DNA of 64,000 nucleotides from Paenibacillus athensensis (lineage in GTDB: Bacteria; Bacillota; Bacilli; Paenibacillales; NBRC-103111). The notes below the pieces were generated by a model. It saw nothing but the letters and a program-made list of their open reading frames with translations. It did not search any database and was not told the DNA's origin. The position numbers were made by a program, and so were the translations under genes. Within the stretch, counting starts at the first letter, position 1; the number at the start of each line of letters is the position of its first letter. The DNA is taken from positions 248,001-312,000 of the forward strand of contig NZ_MYFO02000003.1 of NCBI RefSeq assembly GCF_004514475.2, in the 5' to 3' direction. Positions 18,177-26,810 of this stretch are shown here, in pieces.

Positions 18177-18986
18177 ATGAGCTTGCAGCAGGAGATTATC
18201 GCCAGACTCGGGGTAAAGCCCGAGATTGATGTGGAGGAGGAAATCCGCAAACGGGTGGATTTTTTGAAGGAATACGTCCGCAGCGCAGGAGCCAAAGGCT
18301 TGCTGATTGCCATTAGCGGCGGCATTGACAGCGCGGTGGCGACCGGGCTGTGCAAGCAGGCGACCGACGAGCTGAGCGCGGAGACGGGGCGCGAGTACAA
18401 GACTGTAGGCGTGTTTCAGCCATACGGCGAGCAGGCGGACATTGCAGACAGCTATGCGGTGGCGAAGGCGTTTGCGCTCAACTATCAGGTGGAAACGAAC
18501 GTGCAGGAGGCTGTGGACGAAATTGCGCTGGAGGTTGAATACGGGCTGAAATCGATTGGCGTTCACCAGCATGTCAGCCGCGGCGGTAAAGGCAACATCA
18601 AGGCGAGAACGCGGATGGTCATGCAGTATGCGCTGGCGTTTGAGCTGGGGCTGATCGTCGTTGGCACCGATCATGCGTCTGAGGCGATTACCGGATTTTT
18701 TACCAAATACGGCGACGGGGCTGTCGACATTACACCGCTCAGCACGCTGAACAAGCGTCAGGTACGGGCGCTGGCCGCCAAGCTGGGCGTACCGCAAAGC
18801 ATTTTGGACAAGGCGCCGACGGCCGGCCTGTGGGACGGGCAAACGGACGAAGCCGAGCTGGGCATTACCTATGACGACAACAGCGCTTATCTGGAAGGCA
18901 AAAAGATTGATCCGGTCGCTCAGGACAAGCTGGAAAAGCAATATTTGAAAACCGAGCACAAGCGCGCGCCGATTCCCGGTATTTAA
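18177..18986 (+). CDS. nadE: NH3-dependent NAD+ synthetase
   Basis: 269 aa, the size of the single-domain ammonia-dependent enzyme. The PP-loop ATP motif is in LLIAISGGIDSAVATGL; later VVGTDHASEAITGFFTKYGD and KRAPIPGI complete the family pattern. It amidates deamido-NAD to NAD in the cytosol, the last step of NAD synthesis. The ATG at 18177 (GAGTGGAG upstream) gives MSLQQEII, the usual start; an in-frame GTG lies three codons earlier. Monocistronic. Confidence 0.95.
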   Translation: MSLQQEIIARLGVKPEIDVEEEIRKRVDFLKEYVRSAGAKGLLIAISGGIDSAVATGLCKQATDELSAETGREYKTVGVFQPYGEQADIADSYAVAKAFALNYQVETNVQEAVDEIALEVEYGLKSIGVHQHVSRGGKGNIKARTRMVMQYALAFELGLIVVGTDHASEAITGFFTKYGDGAVDITPLSTLNKRQVRALAAKLGVPQSILDKAPTAGLWDGQTDEAELGITYDDNSAYLEGKKIDPVAQDKLEKQYLKTEHKRAPIPGI

Positions 18987-19001
18987 GCGGTGGGGCGGCA
19001 G

Positions 19002-19027
19002 GCCGAGGCCCAAGGGCTCGGCTTTTT
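19002..19027 (+). terminator. nadE terminator
   Basis: GCCGAGG and CCC pair with GGG and CTCGGC (ending 19022), followed by TTTTTT. Confidence 0.75.
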
Positions 19028-19195
19028 TGGCGTTCGGTGAGAAGGGGATAGCGTTGGCAGCCGCCAGGACGCCCCGGCGGCATAAAGCGTGTCGAGTGCA
19101 AATGGGATTGGCGACGCGGGCGATGCGTTGGATGTTATGGAGAGGGTAAGGGCAACTAGGTGGACGGCTGCAGGCAAATGGGGGCAGAACAGACT

Positions 19196-19380
19196 GGACG
19201 CAGACCGGGAAGGCGGACAGACCGGACAGGCGGGAGAGGCGGGAGAGGCGGGAGAGGACGGCGGGCAGAGCGGACAGGATGGACAGGGTTGGCAGGGCGC
19301 ATAAGGCAGACCGGGCAGAGCGGACAGACCGGGCAGAGCGGACAGACCGGACAGACCGGACAGACCGGACAGACAATCCG
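19196..19380. repeat. 9-bp minisatellite A (CGGACAGAC-type)
   Basis: The 484 bases between nadE and the next gene hold the nadE terminator and this degenerate array. Units of nine bases vary around CGGRCAGAS and CGGGAGAGG; the last eight units (about 19308-19376) are the cleanest, alternating CGGACAGAC and CGGGCAGAG. In one plus frame the array spells Gly-Gln-X triplets, but the frame has no ribosome site. I treat it as non-coding. Confidence 0.85.
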
Positions 19381-19470
19381 CGACGTTTATCGGCGGTGGC
19401 TTACATAATTGCGAAGGGGCGGGAAATATTACTGGTGTGGCACACATTTTGACGACGAGAGGGTGTTCGA

Positions 19471-20310
19471 GTGAACATTCAGCCGATCATTTGGACGGCT
19501 GCGCTATTGGCTGCACTCGCTCCGTTGCCGGTTGTCCTCCAAGATGAGCCGCGCAACGCGGAGCTGGCTGCAAGCGGACAGAACGCAGCAGCGGTCGCGC
19601 GGACGGAGCAGGCAGGAGCCGGAGCAAGCCGAGCGGGTGCTGGAGGGGCGACGGGCCTTGCGGAACGCGCGCGGCCGGCGGGGCAGCATGGCGCAGACGA
19701 GCGTGGGGAGCGTGAGCGGGCCGCTGCGGGGCCGGAACGGAATGCGCAGTCGGCGCTGCACAGCGAGGAGTCGGCCGAGCCGGACGGCAGCCAGCTAACG
19801 GCGCAGGAGGCGGAAAAGGCGCTGGCTGAGCCGGCAGCGACCGTGGTGAACGCGCTGCGGGAGAAAAACATGCAGGCATTAAAGCCGCTGGTGCATCCGG
19901 ATCGGGGCGTGCGCTTTTCTCCTTATGCGTTTGTTGATGTGAAAAGCGATCTGGTTTTTAAGCCAAGCAAGCTCGACAAGCTGATGGACAGCAGCAAGGA
20001 GTACGTTTGGGGCGCGTATGACGGCTCCGGCGAGCCGATCAAAATGACGTTCAGCCAGTATCTGAACGGCTTCGTTTACGGCCGGGATTATGCGCATCCG
20101 GAGCAGATGGCGTACAACACGTTTGTGCATACCGGAAGCACGACGAATAATTTGCGCGCCGCCTACCCGACGGCTGCTTTTGTCGAATACAATTTCAGTC
20201 GGGGTGCCGACGGGAATGAACTGGGCTGGAGCAGCCTGCGCCTCGTTTTTGAGCCGAAGGGCGGCAAATGGTATTTGGTGGGCATCATCAACGACCAGTG
20301 GACGACATAA
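19471..20310 (+). CDS. Exported protein, paralogue of the lipoprotein at 6331
   Basis: 279 aa from GTG 19471 (GACGAGAGGGTG upstream). A hydrophobic N-terminus (IIWTAALLAALAPLPVVL) acts as signal or anchor; there is no lipobox Cys. Residues 25-115 are a charged Ala/Glu/Gly-rich linker. The C-terminal 165 residues match the 6331 protein: HPDRGVRFSPYAFVD, WGAYDGSGEPIKMTF, AYNTF and SSLRLVFEPKGGKWYLVGI. The shared domain is unknown to me; the conserved HPD, DGSGEP and RLVFE..G.WYL motifs suggest a compact extracellular alpha/beta fold. No operon partner. Confidence 0.75.
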   Translation: MNIQPIIWTAALLAALAPLPVVLQDEPRNAELAASGQNAAAVARTEQAGAGASRAGAGGATGLAERARPAGQHGADERGERERAAAGPERNAQSALHSEESAEPDGSQLTAQEAEKALAEPAATVVNALREKNMQALKPLVHPDRGVRFSPYAFVDVKSDLVFKPSKLDKLMDSSKEYVWGAYDGSGEPIKMTFSQYLNGFVYGRDYAHPEQMAYNTFVHTGSTTNNLRAAYPTAAFVEYNFSRGADGNELGWSSLRLVFEPKGGKWYLVGIINDQWTT

Positions 20311-20317
20311 GAGGGCA

Positions 20318-20351
20318 AAAAGGCATTCATTCTTGGGAATGAATGCCTTTT
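20318..20351. terminator. Bidirectional terminator between the exported protein and bioA
   Basis: Perfect 15-bp stem: AAAAGGCATTCATTC (20318-20332) and GAATGAATGCCTTTT (20337-20351) with a 4-nt loop. Confidence 0.9.
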
Positions 20352-20435
20352 CTGTCGCTGGACAGCGTTCCCGCCGCCAGGGATGAGAGCCTGGTGATCT
20401 ATCGTAGCTTGCCTGCGCTGCACAAGCCGGTCAAG

Positions 20436-21797
20436 CTACGCGTAAAGTCGCTGCAGCACGCGTTCTGTGCGGTCGACGATATCGTCGATTTGCTCGGGAG
20501 TCGTAATGAGCGGCAGCCAGAAATACAGCGTATCGCCGAGCGGGCGGAGCACCAGTCCTTCCCGCAGCCCTTCCTTGTAGGCGCGGAAGCCGATCCGCTC
20601 GGCGGGATCGAACCGCAGCCCGTCCTTGCGGCTGCGGAGCAAATCGAACGCAGCCACCATGCCGAGGCTGCGGATATGCGCCACGCCGTCATATGCGGCG
20701 AGGCGTTGCACCGTGTCGCGCAGATGGCCGCTGGCGGCTGCGACACGGTCCATGACCCGCTCGTCCTCGAAGATGGCGAGCGATTCCAGGGCAACCGCAG
20801 CGGCGATCGGGTTGCCGGTAAAGCTGTGGCCATGCGTGAACATTTTCTGCGTGGCATAATCGTCGTAGAAGGCGTCATAGACCGCCTTCGTGCACAGCGT
20901 CGCTGACAGCGGCAGCATGCCGGCGGTGAGGCCTTTGGACAGGCACATGAAGTCCGGCGCGATCCCCGCGTGCTCGCAGCCGAACATCCGGCCTGTCCGG
21001 CCGAACCCGACCGCCACCTCGTCGGCGATCAGGTGTACCCCGAATTGCGTGCATAGCGCCCGCAATTCTTGCAAGTACGCGGCGGGATACATGACCATCC
21101 CGCCCGCCGCTTGAATCATCGGCTCCACAATGAGCGCAGCGAGCTCGTGAGCCGATGATTCGAACAGCTGTCTCACCGCGCTGACGCAGTGAGACAGCAT
21201 GGCGGCTTCGGCGTCCGCACCGAAGCCGGTAAACGCGCGCACGTCCGGCGACGGCACGGCGTGCGCGGCGAACATGAGGGGGCGGAACAACGAGTGATAC
21301 TCGTCCACGCCCCCGACGCTCACGGCGCCGATCGTATCGCCGTGGTAGCCGCCGGACACGAACGCGAAGCGTGTTTTGGCCGGCGCGCCGCTTTGATGCC
21401 AATATTGGAACGACAGCTTCAGCGCCACCTCGACGGCTGTGGAGCCATTGTCGGAATAGAACACCTTGTCCAGCCCCGCAGGCGTCAGCTGGACTAGCTT
21501 CTCGGCCAGCTCAATGCCCGGCTGGTGCGTAAAGCCGCTGAACATCACGTGATCGACGCGCTCCATCTGCCGGGCGACCGCCTGACGCAGCCGCGGATGC
21601 CCATGCCCGTGCAAATTGACCCACCAGGATGAAACCGTATCGTAATAGCGGTTGCCGGCCGCATCGTACAAAAAGACGCCCTCCGCCTTGTCCACCAGCA
21701 CATGATCGCGCTCCGCGTAATCCTTCATTTGCGTAAAAGGGTGCCATACATACTGCCGGTCCTTGTCCAGCAGCGCTCTTGCTTCCAAATCGTTCAT
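20436..21797 (-). CDS. bioA: Adenosylmethionine-8-amino-7-oxononanoate aminotransferase
   Basis: 453 aa. The N-terminal YVWHPFTQMKDY is the BioA signature; WWVNLHGHGHPRL, VFYSDNGSTAVEVALKLSFQ, LIADEVAVGFGRTG and the PLP-lysine region FMCLSKGLTAG complete a class III aminotransferase. It makes 7,8-diaminononanoate in biotin synthesis using S-adenosylmethionine as amino donor. Start 21797 is set by GGGAGGAG seven bases upstream; an in-frame Met at 21821 is possible. No other biotin gene or obvious BirA site is next to it, so the pathway is split or the rest lies elsewhere. Confidence 0.92.
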   Translation of the reverse strand: MNDLEARALLDKDRQYVWHPFTQMKDYAERDHVLVDKAEGVFLYDAAGNRYYDTVSSWWVNLHGHGHPRLRQAVARQMERVDHVMFSGFTHQPGIELAEKLVQLTPAGLDKVFYSDNGSTAVEVALKLSFQYWHQSGAPAKTRFAFVSGGYHGDTIGAVSVGGVDEYHSLFRPLMFAAHAVPSPDVRAFTGFGADAEAAMLSHCVSAVRQLFESSAHELAALIVEPMIQAAGGMVMYPAAYLQELRALCTQFGVHLIADEVAVGFGRTGRMFGCEHAGIAPDFMCLSKGLTAGMLPLSATLCTKAVYDAFYDDYATQKMFTHGHSFTGNPIAAAVALESLAIFEDERVMDRVAAASGHLRDTVQRLAAYDGVAHIRSLGMVAAFDLLRSRKDGLRFDPAERIGFRAYKEGLREGLVLRPLGDTLYFWLPLITTPEQIDDIVDRTERVLQRLYA

Positions 21798-21835
21798 GCC
21801 GTTCTCCTCCCGGTCATTCATTCGCGTGGAACCGC

Positions 21836-21864
21836 TTGACCATTCGTCAAGAATCATGTACATT
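21836..21864 (+). promoter_or_regulatory. acpS promoter
   Basis: TTGACC (21836-21841), 17-bp spacer, TACATT (21859-21864), 45 bp before the acpS ATG, in the divergent gap with bioA. Confidence 0.6.
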
Positions 21865-21908
21865 GTACTGCAAAACCGTACCGGAAAAAAGTGGAGGGAC
21901 AAACGAGG

Positions 21909-22295
21909 ATGATCGTAGGAATCGGCACCGATCTTGTAGAGATCGCCAGAATGCAGGCCATTGTGGAGCATTCGACCGGGGAACGCTTTTTGCAGCGCGT
22001 GCTGACGCCTGCGGAGCGGGAGCTGGCTGCGGCCCGCAAAGGGCGGTTGGCCGAGTTTGCCGCCGGACGTTTTGCCGCCAAGGAAGCGATCGTCAAGGCG
22101 ATCGGCTGCGGCATCGGCAAGCAGGTCGGCTTTCAGGATATGGAGATCCTGCCGGATGCGCTCGGCAAGCCGGAGTGCCGGCTGTCGGACGGCGCGCGTG
22201 AACGGACGGGATTGGCCGCAGAGGCTCGCATCCATATCAGCATTACCCATTCAGAAACGATGGCTGCTGCTTACGCCATTGTCGAGCAGCTGTGA
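21909..22295 (+). CDS. acpS: Holo-[acyl-carrier-protein] synthase
   Basis: 128 aa. MIVGIGTDLVEIARM (with the Mg-binding Asp) and FAAKEAIVKAIGCGIGKQVGF (with the Glu and Lys) are the invariant AcpS motifs, and HISITHSETMAAAYAIVE closes the fold. It moves 4'-phosphopantetheine from CoA to the acyl carrier protein. ATG 21909 follows GGAGGGACAAACGAGG. Divergent from bioA; both belong to acyl/biotin metabolism, which may be chance. Confidence 0.93.
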   Translation: MIVGIGTDLVEIARMQAIVEHSTGERFLQRVLTPAERELAAARKGRLAEFAAGRFAAKEAIVKAIGCGIGKQVGFQDMEILPDALGKPECRLSDGARERTGLAAEARIHISITHSETMAAAYAIVEQL

Positions 22296-22460
22296 ACCGG
22301 ACAAGGGCAGGCGGGCCGGGAGCGACCGGCGGTTGGAGTCAGGGAATCCGCACTGCGCGCGACGGCTGTACGACAGCATCAGATCAGCGGCGAGCCCATC
22401 GTCAGCCCGGAAGCGGGGCTTGTTCTAACACAGCACGGCAACGGCTCACCCCTCCATGCA

Positions 22461-22484
22461 AAAAAAGCTGCCCGCAGGCAGCTT
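22461..22484 (-). terminator. Terminator of the cytochrome c gene (minus)
   Basis: AAGCTGCC (22465-22472) pairs with GGCAGCTT (22477-22484); the A run on the plus strand gives the U tract for leftward transcription. The 264 bases from 22296 to 22559 hold nothing else recognised. Confidence 0.75.
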
Positions 22485-22559
22485 CACAGGCAACCGCTCT
22501 CGCTGCTTGGCAGCGCAGAGGGCGGTCGCTGGCCCGCGTCTTGCTTCAAGACGGCGGGC

Positions 22560-23012
22560 TTATTTTTTCGAGCTCAGCCAATCGGCCAGTTGGTTCACTT
22601 CATCTTCGGACAGCTTGCTTTTGTAAGCCGGCATCCCGCCGCCGCCGTTGCGGATTTGTTCGGCGATTTGCTCCTTGGTTTGGGTTGCGCCGATTTTCTG
22701 CAAATTGGTCGACGGGCCGACCCGGCCGGCCAAATCGACGCCGTGACAGCTGATGCATTTGTTGGCGGTAAAAAGCTCCTGCGCCTTCGCGCCGGCGTCG
22801 CCGCCTTCGCTGGCTGGCACGGCGGCAGAAGGCGACGCTGTCGGCGCTACGCCCGTTCCGCCGCCGGCGCAGCCAGTCAGTCCCGCGGCCAGCAGCAGGA
22901 CGCCGCTCAGCGCAACGGCGGCGCGCAGCCGTCGGCGAGATGCGTAGACGGCCGCACGGCTGCGTCCAGATTCGTTGTGTCTATGCGCAGGATCGCGTTG
23001 TGTTTCCAACAT
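22560..23012 (-). CDS. Lipoprotein c-type cytochrome
   Basis: 150 aa. A signal peptide (LSGVLLLAAGLTGC) carries a lipobox, so the protein is tethered outside the membrane. After a short Ala/Pro/Gly linker comes one haem domain: CISCH haem motif, then GPSTNLQKIGATQTKEQ and a distal Met in GGGMPAYKSKLSEDEV. It resembles the small c550/c551 lipoproteins (CccB type) that feed electrons to terminal oxidases. The start at 23012 is supported by AAGGAGGAG seven bases upstream. Upstream on the same strand lies a membrane-protein gene 150 bp away. Confidence 0.9.
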   Translation of the reverse strand: MLETQRDPAHRHNESGRSRAAVYASRRRLRAAVALSGVLLLAAGLTGCAGGGTGVAPTASPSAAVPASEGGDAGAKAQELFTANKCISCHGVDLAGRVGPSTNLQKIGATQTKEQIAEQIRNGGGGMPAYKSKLSEDEVNQLADWLSSKK

Positions 23013-23162
23013 CAATAAGCTCCTCCTTGATTCATCATCTGTTCGTCCGTACATCGGTGCGGGCGCTGAGGCACAGGCGATGCAAGCCCCGGCACCATGT
23101 CCATTCCCGGCTCCTCGGCAAGCTTTGCTGCCAGTACCGGATGGCTTGTTGGGCTTACCCGG

Positions 23163-23732
23163 CTATCCGGCAGCTGCTTTGCCCCATACGCGCAGCAGCC
23201 AGCCGCATGCAAGCAGGCTGAAGCCGCTCATGCCCTCCAGCACGGCTCCCGCATAGCCCAGATACCAGATGCCGACAATCGCCGTCAGCGCGAGCAGCCA
23301 CAGGCCCAGCCAGACGAGCTGCGAGCCGAGCAGCCGGCCGAATACGATGTAGGCCGCAGCCAAGCCGCAAGCGCCCAGCAGCGGGCTGTAGAGCAGGGAC
23401 AGCACGCCTGTGTTTTGCAGCATCAGCACCAGCATCGGCAGCACAACCCACGGCCAGATCAGCGCCAACGAGCGGCCTGTCCATGCGCTTGCAGTCTTTC
23501 CGTCCCCTTCGCCCAGTCGCTGCCAGGCCCGCCACAGCAGGGCAGCGCTCCCAGCTGCAGCAGCCAGCAGGCTCAGTAGCTTGATCAGCCCGGCCGTTCG
23601 TCCGGCGGGCAGCGCTTCGCTGGCCGCCGCCAGCACCCATTGTGCGCCCCATAGGTACAGCAGCAGCCAATACGTCTGTCTCCGCTGACCGCCCAGCCAG
23701 CTCAGCCGTCGCTTCGCATAGGCTTCCTTCAT
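23163..23732 (-). CDS. Hypothetical membrane protein, 189 aa
   Basis: After a basic N-terminus (KEAYAKRRLSWLGGQRRQ) come about five or six hydrophobic helices, such as TYWLLLYLWGAQWVLAAASE, LIKLLSLLAAAAGSAALLW, WVVLPMLVLMLQNTG and LVWLGLWLLALTAIVGIWYL. No catalytic motif is visible and I do not recognise the family. ATG at 23732 has AGAGGTGA upstream. It could be co-transcribed with the downstream cytochrome gene (150 bp), which would fit a respiratory role, but that is speculation. Confidence 0.6.
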   Translation of the reverse strand: MKEAYAKRRLSWLGGQRRQTYWLLLYLWGAQWVLAAASEALPAGRTAGLIKLLSLLAAAAGSAALLWRAWQRLGEGDGKTASAWTGRSLALIWPWVVLPMLVLMLQNTGVLSLLYSPLLGACGLAAAYIVFGRLLGSQLVWLGLWLLALTAIVGIWYLGYAGAVLEGMSGFSLLACGWLLRVWGKAAAG

Positions 23733-23829
23733 AGATTCACCTCTAGTCGCAGGTTGCCGAATTCTCGTATAATGAACACATATCTTTTTCATTATACCTG
23801 TAACCTTGCCTGGAGAGAAGGAGAGCGAG

Positions 23830-24981
23830 ATGAACGCGGAAGAGCAAAAGCATTATTTTTCCATACATTTATTGGACTGGTATCGCGCCAACAAGCGGGA
23901 TTTGCCTTGGCGCCGGAGCAAAAACCCTTACCATATCTGGGTGTCCGAGGTGATGCTCCAGCAAACGAGAGTAGATACGGTCATTCCGTACTTCCATCGC
24001 TTCACGGAGCTGTTTCCGACTGTAGAGGCGCTGGCGGAAGCGCCGGAGGAGGAGGTGCTGAAAGCCTGGGAGGGCTTAGGCTACTACTCGCGCGCGCGCA
24101 ATCTGCAAAGCGCGGTCCGCGAGGTCCACGAGCGGTACGGCGGCGTCGTTCCCAGCGACAAGGCGGAGATTTCCTCGCTCAAGGGCGTTGGCCCGTATAC
24201 GTCAGGCGCGATCCTCAGCATTGCCTACAACAAGCCGGAGCCTGCGGTAGACGGCAATGTGATGCGGGTGCTGTCGCGGTATTTTGTGATCGAAGAGGAC
24301 ATTATGAAGCCGGCGACCCGCGTGAAGATGGAACGGCTGGCGCAGGAGCTGATTCCCGAGGGGGCTGCCGGCGATTTCAATCAGGCGCTGATGGAGCTGG
24401 GCGCAATGGTCTGCACGCCGCGTTCGCCGTATTGCTTGACCTGCCCGGTCCGCCTCGGTTGCGCCGGCCGCGAACAAGGGATGGAGGACAAGCTGCCGGT
24501 CAAAAAGAAAGCCAAGCCGCCCCGTCCCGAGCTGCGCGTCGTGGCGCTGATCGAAGGCGTCGGCGAGCATGCGGGCAAATGGCTGATTCGTCAGCGTCCG
24601 CAGGAGGGCTTGCTGGCTCGCATGTGGGAGCTGCCGCATGCCGCATGGCCGGAGCCGGTCTGGGGCACGGACGAGAACAGCGCCGCAGCCTTGTGCGAAG
24701 CGCTTTTAACGGAAGACAATGTGCGGGTCACGCTTGGGAAATGGTTCATGGATACGGAGCATACGTTCAGTCACATTCAATGGAATATGAAGGTGTTTCG
24801 CTGCCGTTTGGGCGATGAAGCGGCCCATCCGCGGGGGGCTGGGGAATGGATTCCGTTCCGGTACCGCTGGGTCGGGCCGGAGGAGTTGGAGAGCTATGCG
24901 TTTCCTAACGTATTCGTGCGCATCATGAAGGCTTGGCAGGAAGTGCAGGAAGAGCGGGAGACGGGCTCTCCGGGGAACTAA
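23830..24981 (+). CDS. mutY: A/G-specific adenine DNA glycosylase
   Basis: 383 aa. WYRANKRDLPWRRSKNPYHI and SEVMLQQTRVDTVIPYF are MutY signatures; the helix-hairpin-helix is SLKGVGPYTSGAILS and the catalytic Asp is in PAVDGNVMRVLSR. A [4Fe-4S] cluster is held by four cysteines in CTPRSPYCLTCPVRLGC. The C-terminal half is the NUDIX-like 8-oxoG recognition domain. It removes adenine mispaired with 8-oxoguanine. ATG 23830 has GAGAAGGAGAGCGAG upstream. A TATAAT at 23768 is a likely -10. It ends convergently with the Crp/Fnr gene, the two stop codons overlapping. Confidence 0.95.
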   Translation: MNAEEQKHYFSIHLLDWYRANKRDLPWRRSKNPYHIWVSEVMLQQTRVDTVIPYFHRFTELFPTVEALAEAPEEEVLKAWEGLGYYSRARNLQSAVREVHERYGGVVPSDKAEISSLKGVGPYTSGAILSIAYNKPEPAVDGNVMRVLSRYFVIEEDIMKPATRVKMERLAQELIPEGAAGDFNQALMELGAMVCTPRSPYCLTCPVRLGCAGREQGMEDKLPVKKKAKPPRPELRVVALIEGVGEHAGKWLIRQRPQEGLLARMWELPHAAWPEPVWGTDENSAAALCEALLTEDNVRVTLGKWFMDTEHTFSHIQWNMKVFRCRLGDEAAHPRGAGEWIPFRYRWVGPEELESYAFPNVFVRIMKAWQEVQEERETGSPGN

Positions 24982-25661
24982 CGGATTTCTTTTTTGATCG
25001 CGTCGGTGTCGATCAGGGTGATCTTCTTTTTATCGATGACGATAGAGCCTTCGTCCTGCAGCTCCTGCAGCACCTTGGTCACGGATTCGCGCACGGTGCC
25101 GACGATGTTGGCCAGTTGTTGATGGGTCAGCTTGACGTCGATCAGCAGACCGTTTTTCGATGGGACGCCGTATTGCTCGGACAAACGAATAATCGATTTC
25201 AGAATCCGCGAGCGCACGCCGAGAAAGGTCAAATCGTAAATTTGCTCGTTCGCTTTGCGCAGACGCTGCATGGTGGATTCCAGAAGCTTCAAGCACAGCT
25301 TGGGGCTTTTTTCCATGTATTGGACGAAAGAGGAGCGTTTCAAGGAGTACAACACGCACATTTCCATAGTTTCCGCGGTTGCGGAGCGGGTTAACCCCTC
25401 ATGGATCAGCGACATTTCACCGAAAAAATCACCTTCGCGAAACAAGGCCAAAATGATTTCTTTGGCATCGTCGAGACGGTAAATTTTGACTACACCGGAC
25501 TTGATCAAATAAAACTCTTCGCCCGGGTCGCCTTCCAGAAACAAAATGCTGTTTTTCTTGACTTTCTTTTCGGTAAACAGCGGGGCAATGGCAAACAAAT
25601 CTTCTTCAGGAAGAACTTGAAAGATCGGAACGTTTTGAAGAAGCTGAACGATGGTTTTCAA
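24978..25661 (-). CDS. Crp/Fnr-family transcription regulator
   Basis: 227 aa. Cyclic-nucleotide-binding-like domain (about 10-120: ILFLEGDPGEEFYLIKSGVV, FREGDFFGEMSLI) followed by a Crp-type winged helix with recognition helix in LTHQQLANIVGTVRESVTKVL. There is no N-terminal cysteine cluster, so it is not a classic Fe-S Fnr; the ligand is unknown. The arginine-containing phosphate cassette of Crp is not preserved (GEMSLIHEGLTRSATAET keeps GE and R.A positions in part). It is 27 bp downstream of an HD-GYP gene on the same strand; the pair may be one nucleotide-signalling operon. Confidence 0.9.
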   Translation of the reverse strand: MKTIVQLLQNVPIFQVLPEEDLFAIAPLFTEKKVKKNSILFLEGDPGEEFYLIKSGVVKIYRLDDAKEIILALFREGDFFGEMSLIHEGLTRSATAETMEMCVLYSLKRSSFVQYMEKSPKLCLKLLESTMQRLRKANEQIYDLTFLGVRSRILKSIIRLSEQYGVPSKNGLLIDVKLTHQQLANIVGTVRESVTKVLQELQDEGSIVIDKKKITLIDTDAIKKEIR

Positions 25662-25688
25662 CGGGCACTCATCTCTTTTCGGTCATAA

Positions 25689-26810
25689 TCAAACGACCAA
25701 CTGTTCCCCGATTTCCTCAACCATGATGTTTAGCGTGCGCGAGAGGTCGATTTCATAAGGCTCCTTCAGCTCTAGCCCGCCGGCGTCGCGGAGGACGCGG
25801 ACAATCGGACGCTGCATGCTGTGGTTGTTCAATCTGGACACGATGCCTTTCTCCCCTGTGCTTAGCGAAACGCTGAGGCCTAGCGGGTAAATCGCGACGT
25901 TATTGCGGAACAGCTTGACCATATCTATATCGTACAGTTTTCCGGCGTTGGCGTAAAGCACTTCCAAAGCGGTGTGAGGAGCCAAGGCCTGACGGTAGGT
26001 ACGCGAGTGAATCATGGCGTCGTAGGAGTCGAACAAGCCAACCCAGCGGGCGTAGGGGTGAATCTGATCGCCCTTGAGCCGGAACGGGTAGCCGCTGCCA
26101 TCCATCCGCTCGTGGTGCTGCAGCGCGCATTGCGCAGAAAGCAGGGGGATGCCGATTTCATCCTTGAGCATCATAAAGCCGTATTCGGCGTGTTTTTGAA
26201 TTTCGGCAAATTCGTTGGGGGTCAGCTTGGCATTTTTTTGCAGCAATTGAGCGGGAATTTGCACGCTGCCCACATCGTGCAGCAGAGCGCCGAGACCGAT
26301 GGTCATCAACTCGTCGCGGGAATAGGTGCCTTGCATGATCGCCAGTCTGGTCGCATAGACGCACACATTCAGCGCATTCTGGCAAAAATGCTGCTCCAGA
26401 TTGGCCGCAGGCACCATGTTAAGCGTAGTCAGCATGACGGCTTCGTGTCGATGCTGCTGCAAATCGTCGATGACGCGCGACATGCCTTCAAGAAACAGCT
26501 TGCCCATAGAGTTGGACGAGCTGCGCTGCATGCCCGACAAGCCGGACGTTGCGCCGAATTTCTCAAACACCCGGCCCAGCGAGCCGCGAAGCAGTCTGCG
26601 GGTTTCCTCGTGAATCGGATCTTCAATGTGGATGTCCTCTGTGCGGGGATCCTCAATATATAGATAATCAATGCCCAACTGGCTGAGCTTGCGCAGCATG
26701 CCGGCCGTCAGTTCTACGCGGTAGCCAACCAGCACCTGACCTTCTTCGGTGAAGATGGCTTTGCCTAGTCGCATTCCCGGTTGGCATATAGCGGTTGGAA
26801 TAATTCTCAT
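25689..26810 (-). CDS. HD-GYP domain protein (putative c-di-GMP phosphodiesterase)
   Basis: 373 aa. An N-terminal DUF3391-like segment (PGMRLGKAIFTEEGQVLVGY) precedes an HD-GYP domain: LGALLHDVGSVQIPAQLL and ALQHHERMDGSGYPFRLKGD, then YARWVGLFDSYDAMI. The GYP signature is intact, but the usual Lys after HDxG is Ser. Enzymes of this class hydrolyse cyclic di-GMP. A close paralogue is encoded at 37027. The C-terminal tail (YPLGLSVSLSTGEKGIVSR) is the family's conserved PilZ-like or SH3-like end. Followed by the Crp/Fnr gene. Confidence 0.88.
   Translation of the reverse strand: MRIIPTAICQPGMRLGKAIFTEEGQVLVGYRVELTAGMLRKLSQLGIDYLYIEDPRTEDIHIEDPIHEETRRLLRGSLGRVFEKFGATSGLSGMQRSSSNSMGKLFLEGMSRVIDDLQQHRHEAVMLTTLNMVPAANLEQHFCQNALNVCVYATRLAIMQGTYSRDELMTIGLGALLHDVGSVQIPAQLLQKNAKLTPNEFAEIQKHAEYGFMMLKDEIGIPLLSAQCALQHHERMDGSGYPFRLKGDQIHPYARWVGLFDSYDAMIHSRTYRQALAPHTALEVLYANAGKLYDIDMVKLFRNNVAIYPLGLSVSLSTGEKGIVSRLNNHSMQRPIVRVLRDAGGLELKEPYEIDLSRTLNIMVEEIGEQLVV

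Noticed and set aside
19196-19380. CRISPR array
   Set aside because: Units are nine bases, contiguous and without spacers; there is no cas gene in the window.
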